64,000 nt of DNA from Phlegmacium glaucopus. Lineage: Eukaryota > Basidiomycota > Agaricomycetes > Agaricales > Cortinariaceae. A program made the translations under genes and the position numbers. Under the pieces are notes generated by a model. It did no database searches and was not told where the DNA came from. It saw only the letters and a list, made by a program, of their open reading frames with translations. Positions 12,989 through 23,817 of this stretch are shown here, in pieces. Within the stretch, counting starts at the first letter, position 1. The number at the start of each line of letters is the position of its first letter. The DNA lies in contig MU130010.1 of assembly GCA_015039465.1 (NCBI GenBank), positions 183,329-247,328 on the forward strand. Direction: 5' to 3'.

Positions 12989-14398
12989 TTAAGAAGAGTG
13001 GGAATAGGCAGGGGGAGTATCTAAGTATGTAACTTCGCTTGCTGTATTGGACAGTCTTTCAATAGTCCTACTGCGAGCTAACCGCCACTTCTCTGGCGGT
13101 ACCTGATAGCTTCCGGCGGCGAGCAACAACTGTTGCAGTGCAGCTGGAGGATCTGAATCAGGGTAGGTCACCGGCAGTGAGCCTGAGGTCGAATACGCTG
13201 AGGTCGAAAGTGTATCTTCTATCAAAAAGTCTGATGAAATCAGGGGGGTCGAAGGAAGTATTGTGGAAGGGCTGTCAGTATAGGCATTTGAGGTGAATGG
13301 CCTAGCATTTAAAGTGAATGGCCTAGGGATAGTCGGGTTGCTCCCTGGAATCAATCACATAAGACTTAATTCATTACAAAGGGAGGAAATTGAGGAAGCC
13401 AGACGTACACTGAAGAGGCTTCTCCGGGGTTTGAGGATCAACTGACCTTTGCTTCCTTCGGCGACAAAATAAGATCAGAGCAATGAGAAGGACAAGAAAC
13501 AGAAGGCCTCCCAGCACGCCGGCAACAATTGGAACTGTGGAGAGATTAGAGGAGACGGGTGATTCAGTGACTGCTGAATTATTGGCAGGTGCGGCCGTAG
13601 GGTCATTCTGTGTGGAAGACAAAGCACTGGCCGTCGAAGAAGCACTGGCCGTCGAAGAAGCGCCGGACATAGATGATACTGAGCTGACGCTGCTCTTTAA
13701 ACTTAAAAGATTGGTAGACGACGCTGTGGCTTTATCAAAGACTATGAGCCAAACACGGAAATGCCATACCATGTCACAAGAACGTACCTGATGGTGGATC
13801 GTTAACGACAATTGTTATCACAGGTGCAGCATTTGAAGTAGTAGGTGCTGCTGTCACAGTGGGGGGCAGAGATTTTGAAGTTGCGCTATTCAAGGGTTAG
13901 AGAAAAACAGAGCCAGAGAGCGAAATATACTAACGGGGCATTATTATCTGTGGGATCATAATCGATCCGATCCAACCTGAAGTAGTCTTCATTACCCGTA
14001 TTGTTGATGACCAGAAGATGAGATCCCATTGGTAGCGGGGGAGAGTTCCAAAACACATATTGATATTGCACCGGTGGAATCGCCACAACAGCTACGTGAA
14101 CGGCTGGCCCATTATCAATGCTAAATGATGCCATACTCCGCATCTGTCCATCTCCTGTGGGTATCGTGCAGATAATTGCGACTCGAGAGCCTAAACAAGA
14201 ATTATTTAAGTTGGGAATAATTAGGTTACAGAATCAACAGCATGACAGACCTGTAAATCTAACTCTGGCATTTGCTCCAATATTTGAGGTAGAGTGCATT
14301 GTCCCGGTCCAAGGAGGTTCTGAGGTGATTAACACCCAACCATCTGAATATACAACTTGTGGGTCATTGTCGTCGATGGAAGCAAGATAAATAGCCAT
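12989..14398 (-). CDS. Single-pass membrane protein with beta-rich ectodomain (basidiomycete-type)
   Basis: Exons 14398-14251, 14190-13935, 13885-13788, 13729-13409, 13344-12989; 392 residues, phases closed. Residues ~1-135 form a beta-rich region (D-G-W near the start, MGSHLLVINNTGNEDYFRLD) like the jelly-roll ectodomains common in mushroom cell-surface proteins. It is followed by a Pro/Thr and Ser/Ala-rich stalk that includes two copies of an ASSTASA unit, a membrane helix (IVAGVLGGLLFLVLLIALIL) and a basic stop-transfer C-R-R-R-K. The cytoplasmic tail is Ser/Thr/Pro-rich. There is no obvious signal peptide at the first ATG, so the start or an upstream exon may be wrong. Function unknown; a wall or surface sensor is a guess from architecture only. 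Confidence 0.75.
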
Positions 14399-15452
14399 CA
14401 AAAGAGAGAACTAGCCGCACTGCTTGCAGTGGAGGCGCCAAAAAGAATGAACGAGAGTAGAACCAAGCGGCAACAACAAAGGAAGGGGGTTTAGGAATGC
14501 GGCCCCAGGCGGGCGCTGACCCAATGAGGATGAATATTCAATATTCACAGCTAATCAAGACTCAGGAGGCTCAGGGCATAACTACACTTCGGGGGTTCCG
14601 GTGGTAAGGTAGGGCCTGGTAGGGCCTGGTAAGGCTCATATGATCCTCCCAAAAACCGTACTTCCTTCCCTCAGGGCACTCTTAGACTCTCTTAGACTCG
14701 ACCCAGCTACTCGGGATCTTTCTGGAATCTGCTATGTGGGAGGGCGGGAAAAATAAATTTCGGCGGTTTTTTGATTTGGGAGTATTATTAGATCCAAAGT
14801 TAAGCCGATACCGAAATAGAAAAAAAAATGGAAAAATAGGGTTGGAAAGGAGTGCCAAGAGCTGTGCCAAGTCATCCAGGCGAGACGGAAATATGGAAAT
14901 TTGGGCGGTGATCGTATGGATGGATGCACATTGTCGGCGCTAGGGCTGCGCACCGTTCGCATTACGGGTACAGTTGCGGACAACCAAACACGATAATTTT
15001 GATATCTCACAACTGATTTCAGATATTTGGATTCAGCAGGTTGAAATACGTCAAAAAACATGTCTCCGAGGTTTTTCCCACGACCCTTTAGGTGGCCAAA
15101 TTTTTTGGACCAAAAGTTGTAAAAAAATGTATGCTACCTCGGTTCAGAATGGCATCAGTCAACATCATTGCTCTGTTAGAAACCTGTCAATGTTGTTTTT
15201 GTTTCCTAACAGCCCATGTGGCAGCGTTAGGTTGCCGGATTGTGTTGGTAGGTATCATTACAGTTGTTTTCATGTTGATGGTAATAATAGTCGGACTTGG
15301 AATTTGGCGTTTTTCTTGTAGAGGACATTGAAGCGGAGATAGCCTACTGTTCTTACTGCTTGACGTAATGCGAGACCCAAGCTGGACCAGTCAGAGTGCC
15401 CAAGGGTTTATTGCAGGAATACAATCATACCAATTACTAAGTAGTATACCGC
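14399..15452. other. Intergenic, short simple duplications only
   Basis: No coding structure recognised. Two short direct duplications are visible: GTAGGGCCTG repeated near 14610-14632 and CTCTTAGACT repeated near 14678-14697. The frames at 14682-14870 and 14974-15321 look random. Confidence 0.6.
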
Positions 15453-15454
15453 TA

Positions 15455-15823
15455 GTGATGCCAACGGCTAAGCTGATCAATTTCAAATATTTTACTTTGT
15501 AGCCTCAAATAAATTAGTGAAAATTCTGGAAATATTTCAGTAACTAGATATCTCTGAAAGCCGATGAGTCTCCTGTGAACGCTAAGCAATCCAATAAGCC
15601 CATTCAGAAATATCTGACCGGCTACAAAACAGCTCATTTTTTGAGCCGTTTTGTAGCCAGTCAAATATCTTTACACCAGTTACATTCTCTGCTTAGAGTT
15701 TGCAGGAGACCCATCGGCTTTCAGAGATATCTAGTCACTCAAATATATTCAGAATTTTCACTAATTTATTTGAGGCTACAAAGTAAAATATTTGAAATTG
15801 ATCGGCTTAGCCGTTGGCAACAC
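15455..15823. mobile_element. Foldback MITE with TA target duplication (Tc1/mariner-like)
   Basis: A 369-bp imperfect hairpin. The left arm (15455-~15640) and right arm (~15647-15823) are reverse complements over ~180 bp, with a tiny central loop around ATTTTTTGAG. Ends are GTGATGCCAACGG and CCGTTGGCAACAC, flanked on both sides by TA (15453-15454 and 15824-15825), the signature of Tc1/mariner insertion. Arms differ by scattered substitutions. The frames read from the two arms are mirror translations of the same sequence and are not genes. Confidence 0.85.
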
Positions 15824-15825
15824 TA

Positions 15826-17113
15826 TTAATACCACTGCTGTTACAAACTATCTTTTTCTTTTCTTAACTCCTCTGAACACATGTCCATTTCACCTATATG
15901 CATTCTCTTTTTACTTTTCATCTCCGCTCACAACATGTTTACCTCTCCTTTTTCATCGTTTCATCTATTTATACCTATGCCACACACCTTACATGCTCAC
16001 GCCTCACATTATGCATGACTCACATATTTACTATAAATACTGTATTTACATACATGTATTCCCTTAGCTAATTCTTGAGAATCTAACCTGGTTACTTCGC
16101 TCTCAAATCTTCCTCAAACTCTTAAGACAATTCCTTGAGACTTCTCTCTTGGTATTCTTTAGAGCTCAACAAATGATAAATCGATCTTTATACGACTGTC
16201 TACAGTCAGAATCATCTGAACTGTTTGAAGTTGTAACAGCCACAGTGGCACATCAATGTCAACAATAGAGAGAGGGAGAGAGAGACAATAAAAGCTCCTT
16301 GGAAAGACGAAGACCCAAAGAATCTGGGATTTGGAAACACCGCCGTACATGACCGGCGGCTTGTACAGCGGCAACATCCGAAAGGACATGTGCTGTGTTT
16401 TTTCTTCCCATCTCTTGAAGTTTGAACATGGTGGTTCAGAGTTCTCCATGAGCGTCCCTATGTGATACCTCTTATCATTTCTACACTCGCTTATAATATA
16501 TATGTTACATTCCGTCATACGTGACTCCGGTCCGACTCCAACAGAGTTGTTTCCGGTAGTCCATACTCCTTTCCAGTACTCTCCCTTGTTTCCGGTTCTA
16601 CTCCACCTACGTCCGACTCCGAGACTTTTCCGTATCATTCTGACTCTTCTGACGTCACTCCAAACCCATTACCACTTCTTCACCTCTACCACTATTCTTT
16701 GTCATCATCTTTCCCACCATCAGTCAGCATACCCGCCATGGATTATTCACCCAAGAATGCAGGACCTTTTTCGGGAGCAGAACGCAGCACTTATATTTAT
16801 CATTTACTTTTCGGTCGCTATTCCTTTATTTATTTAAGTACTCGAAACTTGTATGTTTTTCCTCAGTTCAAATATCAACTTAGTTTCCTCCTCTTGTTTT
16901 TCCTCTAAGTCACTGAGGTCTTCCGACTTGTTACTTTCCTCTTCCGTTCCGAAATCAGGACACCTTAGGAGCTGGGCGGCACAGCACACACGCTGAGGCC
17001 AACGTCCTTTCCGGGTTACTGTTCCGGTTCCGTTCCGTCCATTCCAGAGTAACTCCGACGTGACTTCCTTTTGTTTTAAACTTAACAATATACTGTTGTG
17101 TCATGAACCTTAC
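15826..17113. other. Transposon-island filler, TCCG-rich, no gene
   Basis: No gene is supportable. From ~16500 to ~17060 the plus strand is rich in TCCG/CCGACTCC words, resembling the reverse complement of the LTR at 19343-19743, so this may be an eroded or rearranged LTR piece. This rests on word composition, not on an alignment. Confidence 0.4.
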
Positions 17114-17192
17114 TGTTAGGGCAACTGCGACACTGACTTAGTCAAGCTAGCAGGGGATCCAAAGTTAATAATATTTTAAAGGGATATCTACA
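17114..17192 (-). repeat. Truncated 3' LTR of Ty3 element
   Basis: About 79 bp starting TGTTAGGGCAACTGCGAC that repeat, with few differences, the first part of the LTR at 19343-19743. It directly abuts the protease frame, and the stop codon of that frame is supplied by this LTR sequence, so a deletion has removed pol and the rest of this LTR. Confidence 0.8.
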
Positions 17193-18939
17193 AATAATCC
17201 GGAACTCCTTCTTTTGTGTCGGACTGTGTGTTGCGCTGGAAAGCTTCTGCAAGACGTTGGGAGATGGTGGAGGTGGCTCGGATATCTGCCTGCAGTGGTA
17301 GTAGGCCGGTGGCAAATATTCTATCGCCATCCTCAAATTCAGGATTTGGGCTACTTTCCTCCTCGTCATCCTCATCACAATCTTCCACATGAGCTGGAAG
17401 TGGGCTGGTCAAACATTTTTCAATTCGGCATATTTCCGCATTTTGAATTTTCTGTTCTTCTCGGATTTCATTCCTGCATTCCGAGCAACAACGGGGTGGA
17501 CAACGGGACATTTTTACTTCTCCGGTTGCCCAGTCAATCTCCAGGTTGTGCATCTTAAGCCAGGAGTGTCCGAGAATCAACATTTGTTTTCCCAGTCCAG
17601 TGACGGCAAACAAGGATCTTTCGGAATGTCCTTTATATCTGAGTATCAGATCAACCACTTCCATGATCGATCCGGCTTCATTTGGGGTACCGTCAACATT
17701 AAATACCGGAATCGGATTTGACAGGGACCTTGTTGTGAGCCTGTTAGTTTTGACATAGTCTCTGTCAATAAACCTTCCGTCGGCACCGGAGTCTATTAAG
17801 GACAGAAAGGAGTTTACTTCTCCGGTGTCGGTTGTTTCAATGCTGACTTTGAGTTCCAGTGATTTAGAGTCAGCATTGAGGGAGCCAATAGTGAACTTTT
17901 TTGGGAGGGTTCTTTCCCATCGGGGTCGGAACACTCTGGATTTTTTTTGGAATTTCTGATGTTTGTACGACTTGAATGTTTTCAACCGTCTCATCTATTT
18001 CATCAATGTTATCTACATGTAAAACAGAGAACTGGTTGGTCGTTGACAGCAAGGGTGTACAGTTCACTTGCTGTTTTGGCAAAAATCCTCGGTCTGACTT
18101 TTGTGTTCAGTGTTCTCCGAAGGTTCCATCGGTTCCGGATCAGGTACTTTGTCATATTCGGACAGTCGGAATTCCAAGAGGGTATGGAGTTCGTCATTGG
18201 TCATTGTCCGGACGTCAAAACATTTTTCGCAATGTCTCCCGATGTGTCCGACGCCTCCACATCGGAAGCATGACAGCAGTACAGAACCTGCTTTTCGGGC
18301 TGCGTCAATGTCCATAGGTACAGGGTTTCCCAGAGTTGGTACAAGGTGTGCGTTCCTCTGTGGCAGAATTGATGGATTGAATCGGAGTGTGGTGGTACCG
18401 ATTGGTCGAGAGGTGGTTGCTGGACTTTTGTAAGCTGACTGAAAAGCCTTGTTAGTGGCTTGGTTTTCATCTATTGTCCAGGCCATTCTGTACCATCCCG
18501 TTGGGTCTGTATCGGATGGTCTTCCAGAAGCCATTGTAGCAATGGAGTTCTGAATCTGGGCATTCAGGCCTCTTTGGAACTTTACTACAATAGTTTTTGG
18601 ATCAGTGTATCCGGAGTCTGTAATTAGGTCTTGGAATTCGTCCACATATTCTTCCAAGGACCGGTTTTTCTGGAAATATCCAGTTGACTCTAGTCGGTTG
18701 ATGGCAACCAAGTCCGCATTTGCGGGACAGAACTCCTTTTTGAAGTCGTCTCGGAAATCGGACCAATCCAGAAACCGGGTTGACTCAGGATTCTCTGTTT
18801 CCCATCGGAAAACCCTAGCTGCCCACTTTGATGCTCTTCCGGATTTCATGTAGGACATGGCCCAGATAATTTTTGTTTGCTCATCCGAGAACTCATCGGA
18901 ACAGAGCTGGATGTACATTTGGCACGAGTGAAGGAACAC
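17188..18939 (-). pseudogene. Ty3/gypsy gag and aspartic protease remnant
   Basis: Gag core is open from 18939 to 18064. It has the retrotransposon Gag helices (MYIQLCSDEFSDEQTKIIWA, FRDDFKKEFCP), ends in a CCHC knuckle C-F-R-C-G-G-V-G-H-I-G-R-H-C and reaches upstream through F-P-T-E-F-D-G-E-R. Its N-terminal part lies in another frame near 19293-19069, so a frame break lies at ~19070. The protease (17994-17188) keeps the LIDSGADGRFID active-site loop and ILGHSWL flap region, but is linked to Gag through two further frame changes around 17990-18080. No reverse transcriptase, RNase H or integrase follows; the frame runs straight into LTR sequence at 17192. The copy is dead. Confidence 0.88.
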
Positions 18940-19342
18940 AGTTCCTTTGGATCGTTCTCCGTCAAACTCCGTTGGGAATGCTGGCCTCGCAGAACGAGTC
19001 CGGGGTATGTTTTTGGTTCGTGGGGGAACCTCTTGTTGTGGTACAGGTGATTGTACATTCGGAACAAGTCAGTGGAGTGTCTCCGTAATTCGGTCAAATC
19101 TGTTTTGATATTTGATGTCCCGAGCTCGCAGTAGGACAACTTCTCTTTCCAGCTGGGCGGTGCATTCATCATCCATGGCTGATAGGAAGGAGCCACTCGG
19201 AGATGCGTGCTGCAAAGACAAGGAGGGAGCCACAGTCTGGGAGTGTACAGAGTCTGATTGGCCCAAATCGGGGGCTGTGAATCGGACTATCATTCCACTG
19301 TGTGGACTGGACTCGGTCCTTTAAGGGAAGATCCTTTCCTAA

Positions 19343-19743
19343 TGTTAGGGCAACTGCGACGCTGACTTAGTCAAGCTAGCAGGGGATCCAAAGTTAATAA
19401 AATTTTCAAGGGATATCTACAAGTGACTCACCTAGCAGGGGATCCAAAGAGGAAAGGATGAGGATCCCTGCTAGGCTAAGGGGTATTTAAGTACTAATAT
19501 GGACATAACGGAGATATAAAATAAATAAAGGAATGATACAATAATAATTAATTAATTAATTGAGAAGTGGTGTGATACGAAAAATAAAAATAAAGGATGG
19601 AGCGAACCGGAGGGTCAGAGTCGGATCGGAGTTATGGAGTATCGGAGCAAACTGGTGATGGAAGCGGAGTTGGACGGAAGGACGGAGGTCGTTGGAAAGG
19701 CGGGATATATGAATCTAAGGTTGAAACGGAGTGTCCCCTAACA
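19343..19743 (-). repeat. 5' LTR of the Ty3 element (401 bp)
   Basis: Starts TGTTAGGG and ends CCCCTAACA, so the ends are inverted copies, as expected for an LTR. Its first ~79 bp recur at 17114-17192. It holds an internal duplication of CTAGCAGGGGATCCAAAG (near 19375 and 19432) and a TATTTAAG word. The bases right of it (AAATC) do not match those left of 17114, so no target duplication survives, in line with rearrangement of the left end. Confidence 0.8.
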
Positions 19744-19904
19744 AAATCTGCTTCTTTATCATGCCATTGCGTGGCATCAACAAAGTGGACGCCAATTGCT
19801 TTCGGGATGATTCCAATCAACCATTCAAAGTTCCGCACTACATCTGCATTGAGGGAGATGCCAGCATTCATGAGGTTCTTGCCAGCAATTTTACGATAGA
19901 ATTC
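19744..19904 (-). pseudogene. Reverse-transcriptase fragment, downstream part
   Basis: Reads FYRKIAGKNLMNAG then an F-E-W-L motif on the minus strand. It continues the reverse-transcriptase frame found at 25345-24880 once the 5-kb TIR element is taken out; the 10-bp target duplication encodes the shared E-F-Y. It is cut at 19743 by the Ty3 LTR. The style (G-H-L-N-W, R-P-A-L-S) recalls fungal RT genes of the DIRS/tyrosine-recombinase kind, but the class is an inference. Confidence 0.65.
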
Positions 19905-20270
19905 ACCTATGGTAACCACATGTCCCTTCTAATTAGAGGTGGTAACCCATGAGGTTACCACCTCTAATATGATGTGTTTGTTTTGTTTTCCGCCTCCTCC
20001 CATAAACCTTCTATATCTCCTATGTACTTAGAAAATTTTTACATATTCTCACCGGGTAACTGCGGTGTTTCTCTTTTGGGGTGTTGGCAACAATCACACG
20101 CTGTACATCATTCCCATCACATCACTGGTACCTCTCCCGCCGTTGTCTCACACAGCGAGCTCGACTGTGCCCTTCCCTTACACATAAAAATACCGAAAAA
20201 ATAGCCATTAAATACAGCATGTATATAGATGTTTCAATATCTAATTATTAAAGGCCTTAAGGCCACTCTT
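19905..20270 (+). repeat. Left 366-bp terminal inverted repeat
   Basis: Pairs with 24514-24879. Its subterminal part contains its own palindrome, TTAGAGGTGGTAACC followed by CATGA and GGTTACCACCTCTAA (~19932-19968). Relative to the right copy it keeps more CpG dinucleotides; the mismatches seen (for example around 20129-20165) are G/A or C/T at CpG. Confidence 0.9.
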
Positions 20271-20411
20271 ATGCAGGCATGAGCAAGATATATTTGTGTA
20301 ACAAGGTAGTGAGACAACAGGTAAACTAACAAATGTAGGGTGGTCTGGGGAGAGAGCGGTACAGGGCAAGGAGTATAAGGAGGTAGGAGCCAGTTGAAGC
20401 AGGGTCTTCCT

Positions 20412-22621
20412 TCAAGTATCTTCATCATTGTCTTGTTCCTCCTCCTCACTGCTGCTGATGATTGCCTTGCTCTTAGGCACAGGTGGGAGCTGCTTGGTCA
20501 GGTTTTTCTTCGATGCAATCGGCTTGGGCGTCACCTTTCCCTTCCCCTTCTTCTTGGGTAAGGCCTTTGCCTTCTTCTTTGGACGCCTTGCTTCATCGTC
20601 ATCATCATTGTTACAGCGACTATAAGCTTGCACTCGCGTTCGGTGCTGGGCAGATAGACCAAATAACTAGGGACTGTTGTACAGTTGCAATCATATTCCC
20701 ACAGGTAAGACTTAAGGACGTCGAGTTCTGAGCAAGCTAGTAGATTATGACCATATGATACAAAGGTCTAAACTAAGGATTGTAGCTATGGGTATGGCTC
20801 TTATATACTAGGGGGTTGAGTCAGAGATAAGGGGATGGTCCGTGCTAGGGATATGAGTCGGTACGAGTCAGAGATAGAAGGGGCGGGAGCGATGGTTATA
20901 TATAGTACAAAGAAGGTTCAGGGTAAAGGGCAGATTTGAGAAAGGGGCAGTATAGGAAGGGGAACAATATAGTGTACAGTGAAGGAAGGGGAGAAAAAGA
21001 ATAAGGGCTATGCGCGTACCAGACGTTCATAACAATCATCGTCCCCGCTCTCTCGATCTTCCCTCTGAGCTGCTGGTTTTGCCTTGCGCTTGACGCCTGC
21101 ATCAGATCATCGTCGGCGTGCTGTTCCAACCATTTCCCCAGCATCTTCCAGTGCAGTTATCTTCGCTTTCAGCTTGTCATTATCCAATTTGCTCATTAGT
21201 TTCCACATACAGGTGCCAACATGGAGGGCCTTGAAGGACGAGACTTGTGCATTGGGTCCGAAGACTGGCCAGGTTATCAACTAATGCGACCTCTGCTGGC
21301 TTGTTAGTATACGAGCTCATTGCTGCCATGATAAAGGCACACCTGTGTCCTTTGACCACGACCACTGCTCAAATTTTGCCAACATGTCTGCACCGCTGTG
21401 ACCCATGACGTCCTTAAAGAAGGCCCTGCTGCCCTTGCATTGCAGGATTGTCCCGATGAAGTTGTCGTGCATATGGCCGCCCACAAAGAGCCCCACACCT
21501 TGAATTCCCGTCCTGGCTGTAAGTTTTTCTAGCTGCAACAAAATAGCATTAGCCACGTAGAAGGGATATATAAAGCCAAGTACTCACTTCAACACCGAAG
21601 TTGACAACAGTTGACCTTGCGTCCTGTGCTGCCGCAATGGTGTTGGCCCGTGAACTGCTTTGTTTCAAATCTCGGGTCTCTTACAAGCGGAGGAGAAGCT
21701 GTTCTTTCTGAGCATCTGTCAGATCGTCAAGCTCCAGTTTGGCGGCGTCCTGCAGATCACACAACTTGTATCGATCCCCGAGAGCGAGCCCTAGAAAGTA
21801 TCCAGCATTAGTGCACGCTCTGACATAATGGAGGTAGACTTACCCTCATTCATTTCCTTTTTTTCAGACACTAGGGCATTGAAGATGGTGGGTTTACACG
21901 TCTTCTTGTAATTTGATTCCGCATTGACCGTCTTTGTGATTTTCTTCACCGAAACATTGAATTTCTTTGCCGCTTCTTCAATCAACGCGTCGCGGGTTGC
22001 AATAATCAAATTAATCTCGGCTTTCAACAACGCTGCATTGTCAAACCAGGTCTTCGCCTGAATATCCTTGTTGACCTTGCTTGCATCACTTTGTTTGAGA
22101 GTAGGCCGTATTCTGACGGGCTGGATGCCCTTTTGTGGATTTCAAGCAGCCCAAGAGGAGATGCCTTGCTCTTGAGGTGTTGGATCTTGCTCACAAGATG
22201 TTGGATGGATTGGAATGATGTCCCCAAAGTGGATGGGCGTTAGCGAAGGGCTGGGTAGTGTGACCTCAGAGGAGACACATGGATCTGTTGCAGGCAGAAT
22301 CTTGGATGGTGAATGTGGGGCCATCACATGGGAAACGGGAGGGGAGAAGGGGTTCAAGCTCAGGGTGCATGAATCTGAAGCAAAGGGGGAAAAGTTATAA
22401 TTTGTCTGAGGAGCAAGTAAGCCAGAAATATCTGAAGAAGACAGGGGAAAGTAATAGTTTGTCTGAGGAGAGAGTAAATCAGAAATATCTGAAGAAGACG
22501 GGGGAAAGTAATAACTTGTCTGAGGAGCAAGTAAATCAGGAGCGAGTAAATCAGAAATATCCATTGAATATTTTGGAGGAAGATTTGCACTGGCTACGAC
22601 GCACCTTGAGCCTTGTAACAA
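20412..22621 (-). pseudogene. Element-borne gene of unknown family, with nonsense codon
   Basis: I do not recognise a named family, though the overall style (a mid-protein R-T-G-...-G-H box, an F-E-Q-W-S motif and a Lys-rich tail) recalls hypothetical genes spread through agaricomycete genomes. Pieces on the minus strand: an N-terminal Ser/Pro/Gln region (22621-22142) with three tandem DISDLLSPQTNYYFP-like units; a helical core (~22110-21844); exon 21790-21588; exon 21532-21343 with GIQGVGLFVGGHMHDNF and LAKFEQWS; and a basic/acidic low-complexity tail ending at 20412. Exon 21790-21588 has an in-frame TAA at 21681-21683 between L-L-L-R-L and E-T-R-D-L-K. The junction between the first two pieces was not resolved. 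Likely non-functional in this copy. Confidence 0.5.
22384..22565. repeat. ~60-bp tandem repeat, three copies
   Basis: Three successive units built around TCTGAGGAG...CAGAAATATCTGAAGAAGAC. On the minus strand they encode the repeated aspartate/serine/proline units of the preceding gene. Copies differ by a few substitutions and one short insertion. Confidence 0.75.
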
Positions 22622-23338
22622 TGTGACCGTGAATCAACAAGACCACGTGGTCTACTGTACTTTCCATCGATTCAAACTTGTCGCTACATCCTCCATGCAA
22701 CTCATACCTGGTAAGTGCTTATACCTGACATGCGTTCTTATACTTACCTGTCTTGTACAGATCCAACGAAGGAAGGGCCGTCTGCTCTGTCTACCCCTGT
22801 AAAACAGCAGGGTAAGTCGCCATATACCACCCCCTCAGTCCAACCCATTCCCTTGTTCTCAAACCTTGTGATTGAAATCTCCGATGACGAGGAAGAGGAC
22901 AAGGTAGAAGTCGAATGCCTTCATGGCGCTCCCTACCCCCCTCCTCTGGTGCTATCTAGAGGCAAGGTGGCATATTGCGTGTTCCATGGCAGACAAACTG
23001 GGGTATTTTGAACATGGTACGTACTTATAATTTCTTTATTGAGTAGCGCTGACAAGTTAGGAGTTCCACCAAGGCTCAGGTGAATGGGTTCCATAACAAC
23101 TCCTACAAGGGCTACTACAGCGTCGCTGATGCCGAACAGGCCTGGGAAGGTACATTTTAATGTCCTTCATGCCGACTGCTTTCTGACAGGTTTAAATAGA
23201 TCAGCTGCAAGAGCAGGTACTGGCAGTCACATAGATAGGAAGCGTTTCAAGGTTGGTAGCAAGGAGCAAGGAGAAGCCGCTTTCACTCAGCTGTACATGA
23301 ATGGGTATATTGAGGCATACAGTCCCCCTGAGCTGTAA
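22616..23338 (+). pseudogene. Element-borne gene with RNase H1-N/viroplasmin-like segment, one in-frame TGA
   Basis: Exons: open segment to 22710, then 22761-23016, 23061-23149 and 23190-23338; phases agree. The centre reads KVAYCVFHGRQTGVF, then T-W-S, then KAQVNGFHNNSYKGYYSV and ADAEQAWE. This is the pattern of the small nucleic-acid-binding domain at the N-terminus of eukaryotic RNase H1 (also called caulimovirus viroplasmin-like): a V-x-x-G-R-x-x-G-V-F strand, a V-x-G-F turn and Y-K-G-Y. It is preceded by an acidic patch (ISDDEEEDKVEVE). No RNase H catalytic domain follows. The TGA at 23009-23011 lies exactly between G-V-F and T-W, where family members have a sense codon; CGA to TGA would fit CpG decay. 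The first exon has no clear ATG. Confidence 0.6.
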
Positions 23339-23817
23339 GGCCTGTTTCTCTTCTTGTCACCCCTCTAAATCTACTGTTGCATTTGTACACTTATGTTTTC
23401 TGCATATTGGATTTGCAGTGTCCCCATTCCTACAATAAAAATACTTTATGAAATGTTTTTGTCCAAGTCACATGATTCAATTGAGTGTTAATAGCACTCA
23501 TTCCTAATTGAGCAAAAGCCGACTCCCAATGCATTGAACACAACTTCTGAGAACTCATCTGTACATATTCGGACCTGCCGGATATTGATTATGCAATGTA
23601 TGGCACTGATTAGCAGCATTCTATAGTACTTGCCTGCAGTTGTATCAATGTAGACATATGTAACTTCTCACATCAATGCCAACACATGAGTTGGATGGAG
23701 TGGAGATGCTGAACACACCTCCGGGAAATATATATAAAGTATATGAGTAGAATATGACGGATCTGAAGATGCCAGGCCTGACAAACAATCCTGACCGCTG
23801 TAACAAAATCTGACATT

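Noticed and set aside
15452..15829. Two similar proteins on opposite strands
   Set aside because: They are mirror translations of the arms of one hairpin element.
18064..18082. Possible programmed frameshift between Gag and protease
   Set aside because: More than one frame change and lost pol indicate decay rather than programmed recoding.
22384..22565. CRISPR-like repeat array
   Set aside because: It is a three-copy coding tandem repeat without spacers in a eukaryotic genome.
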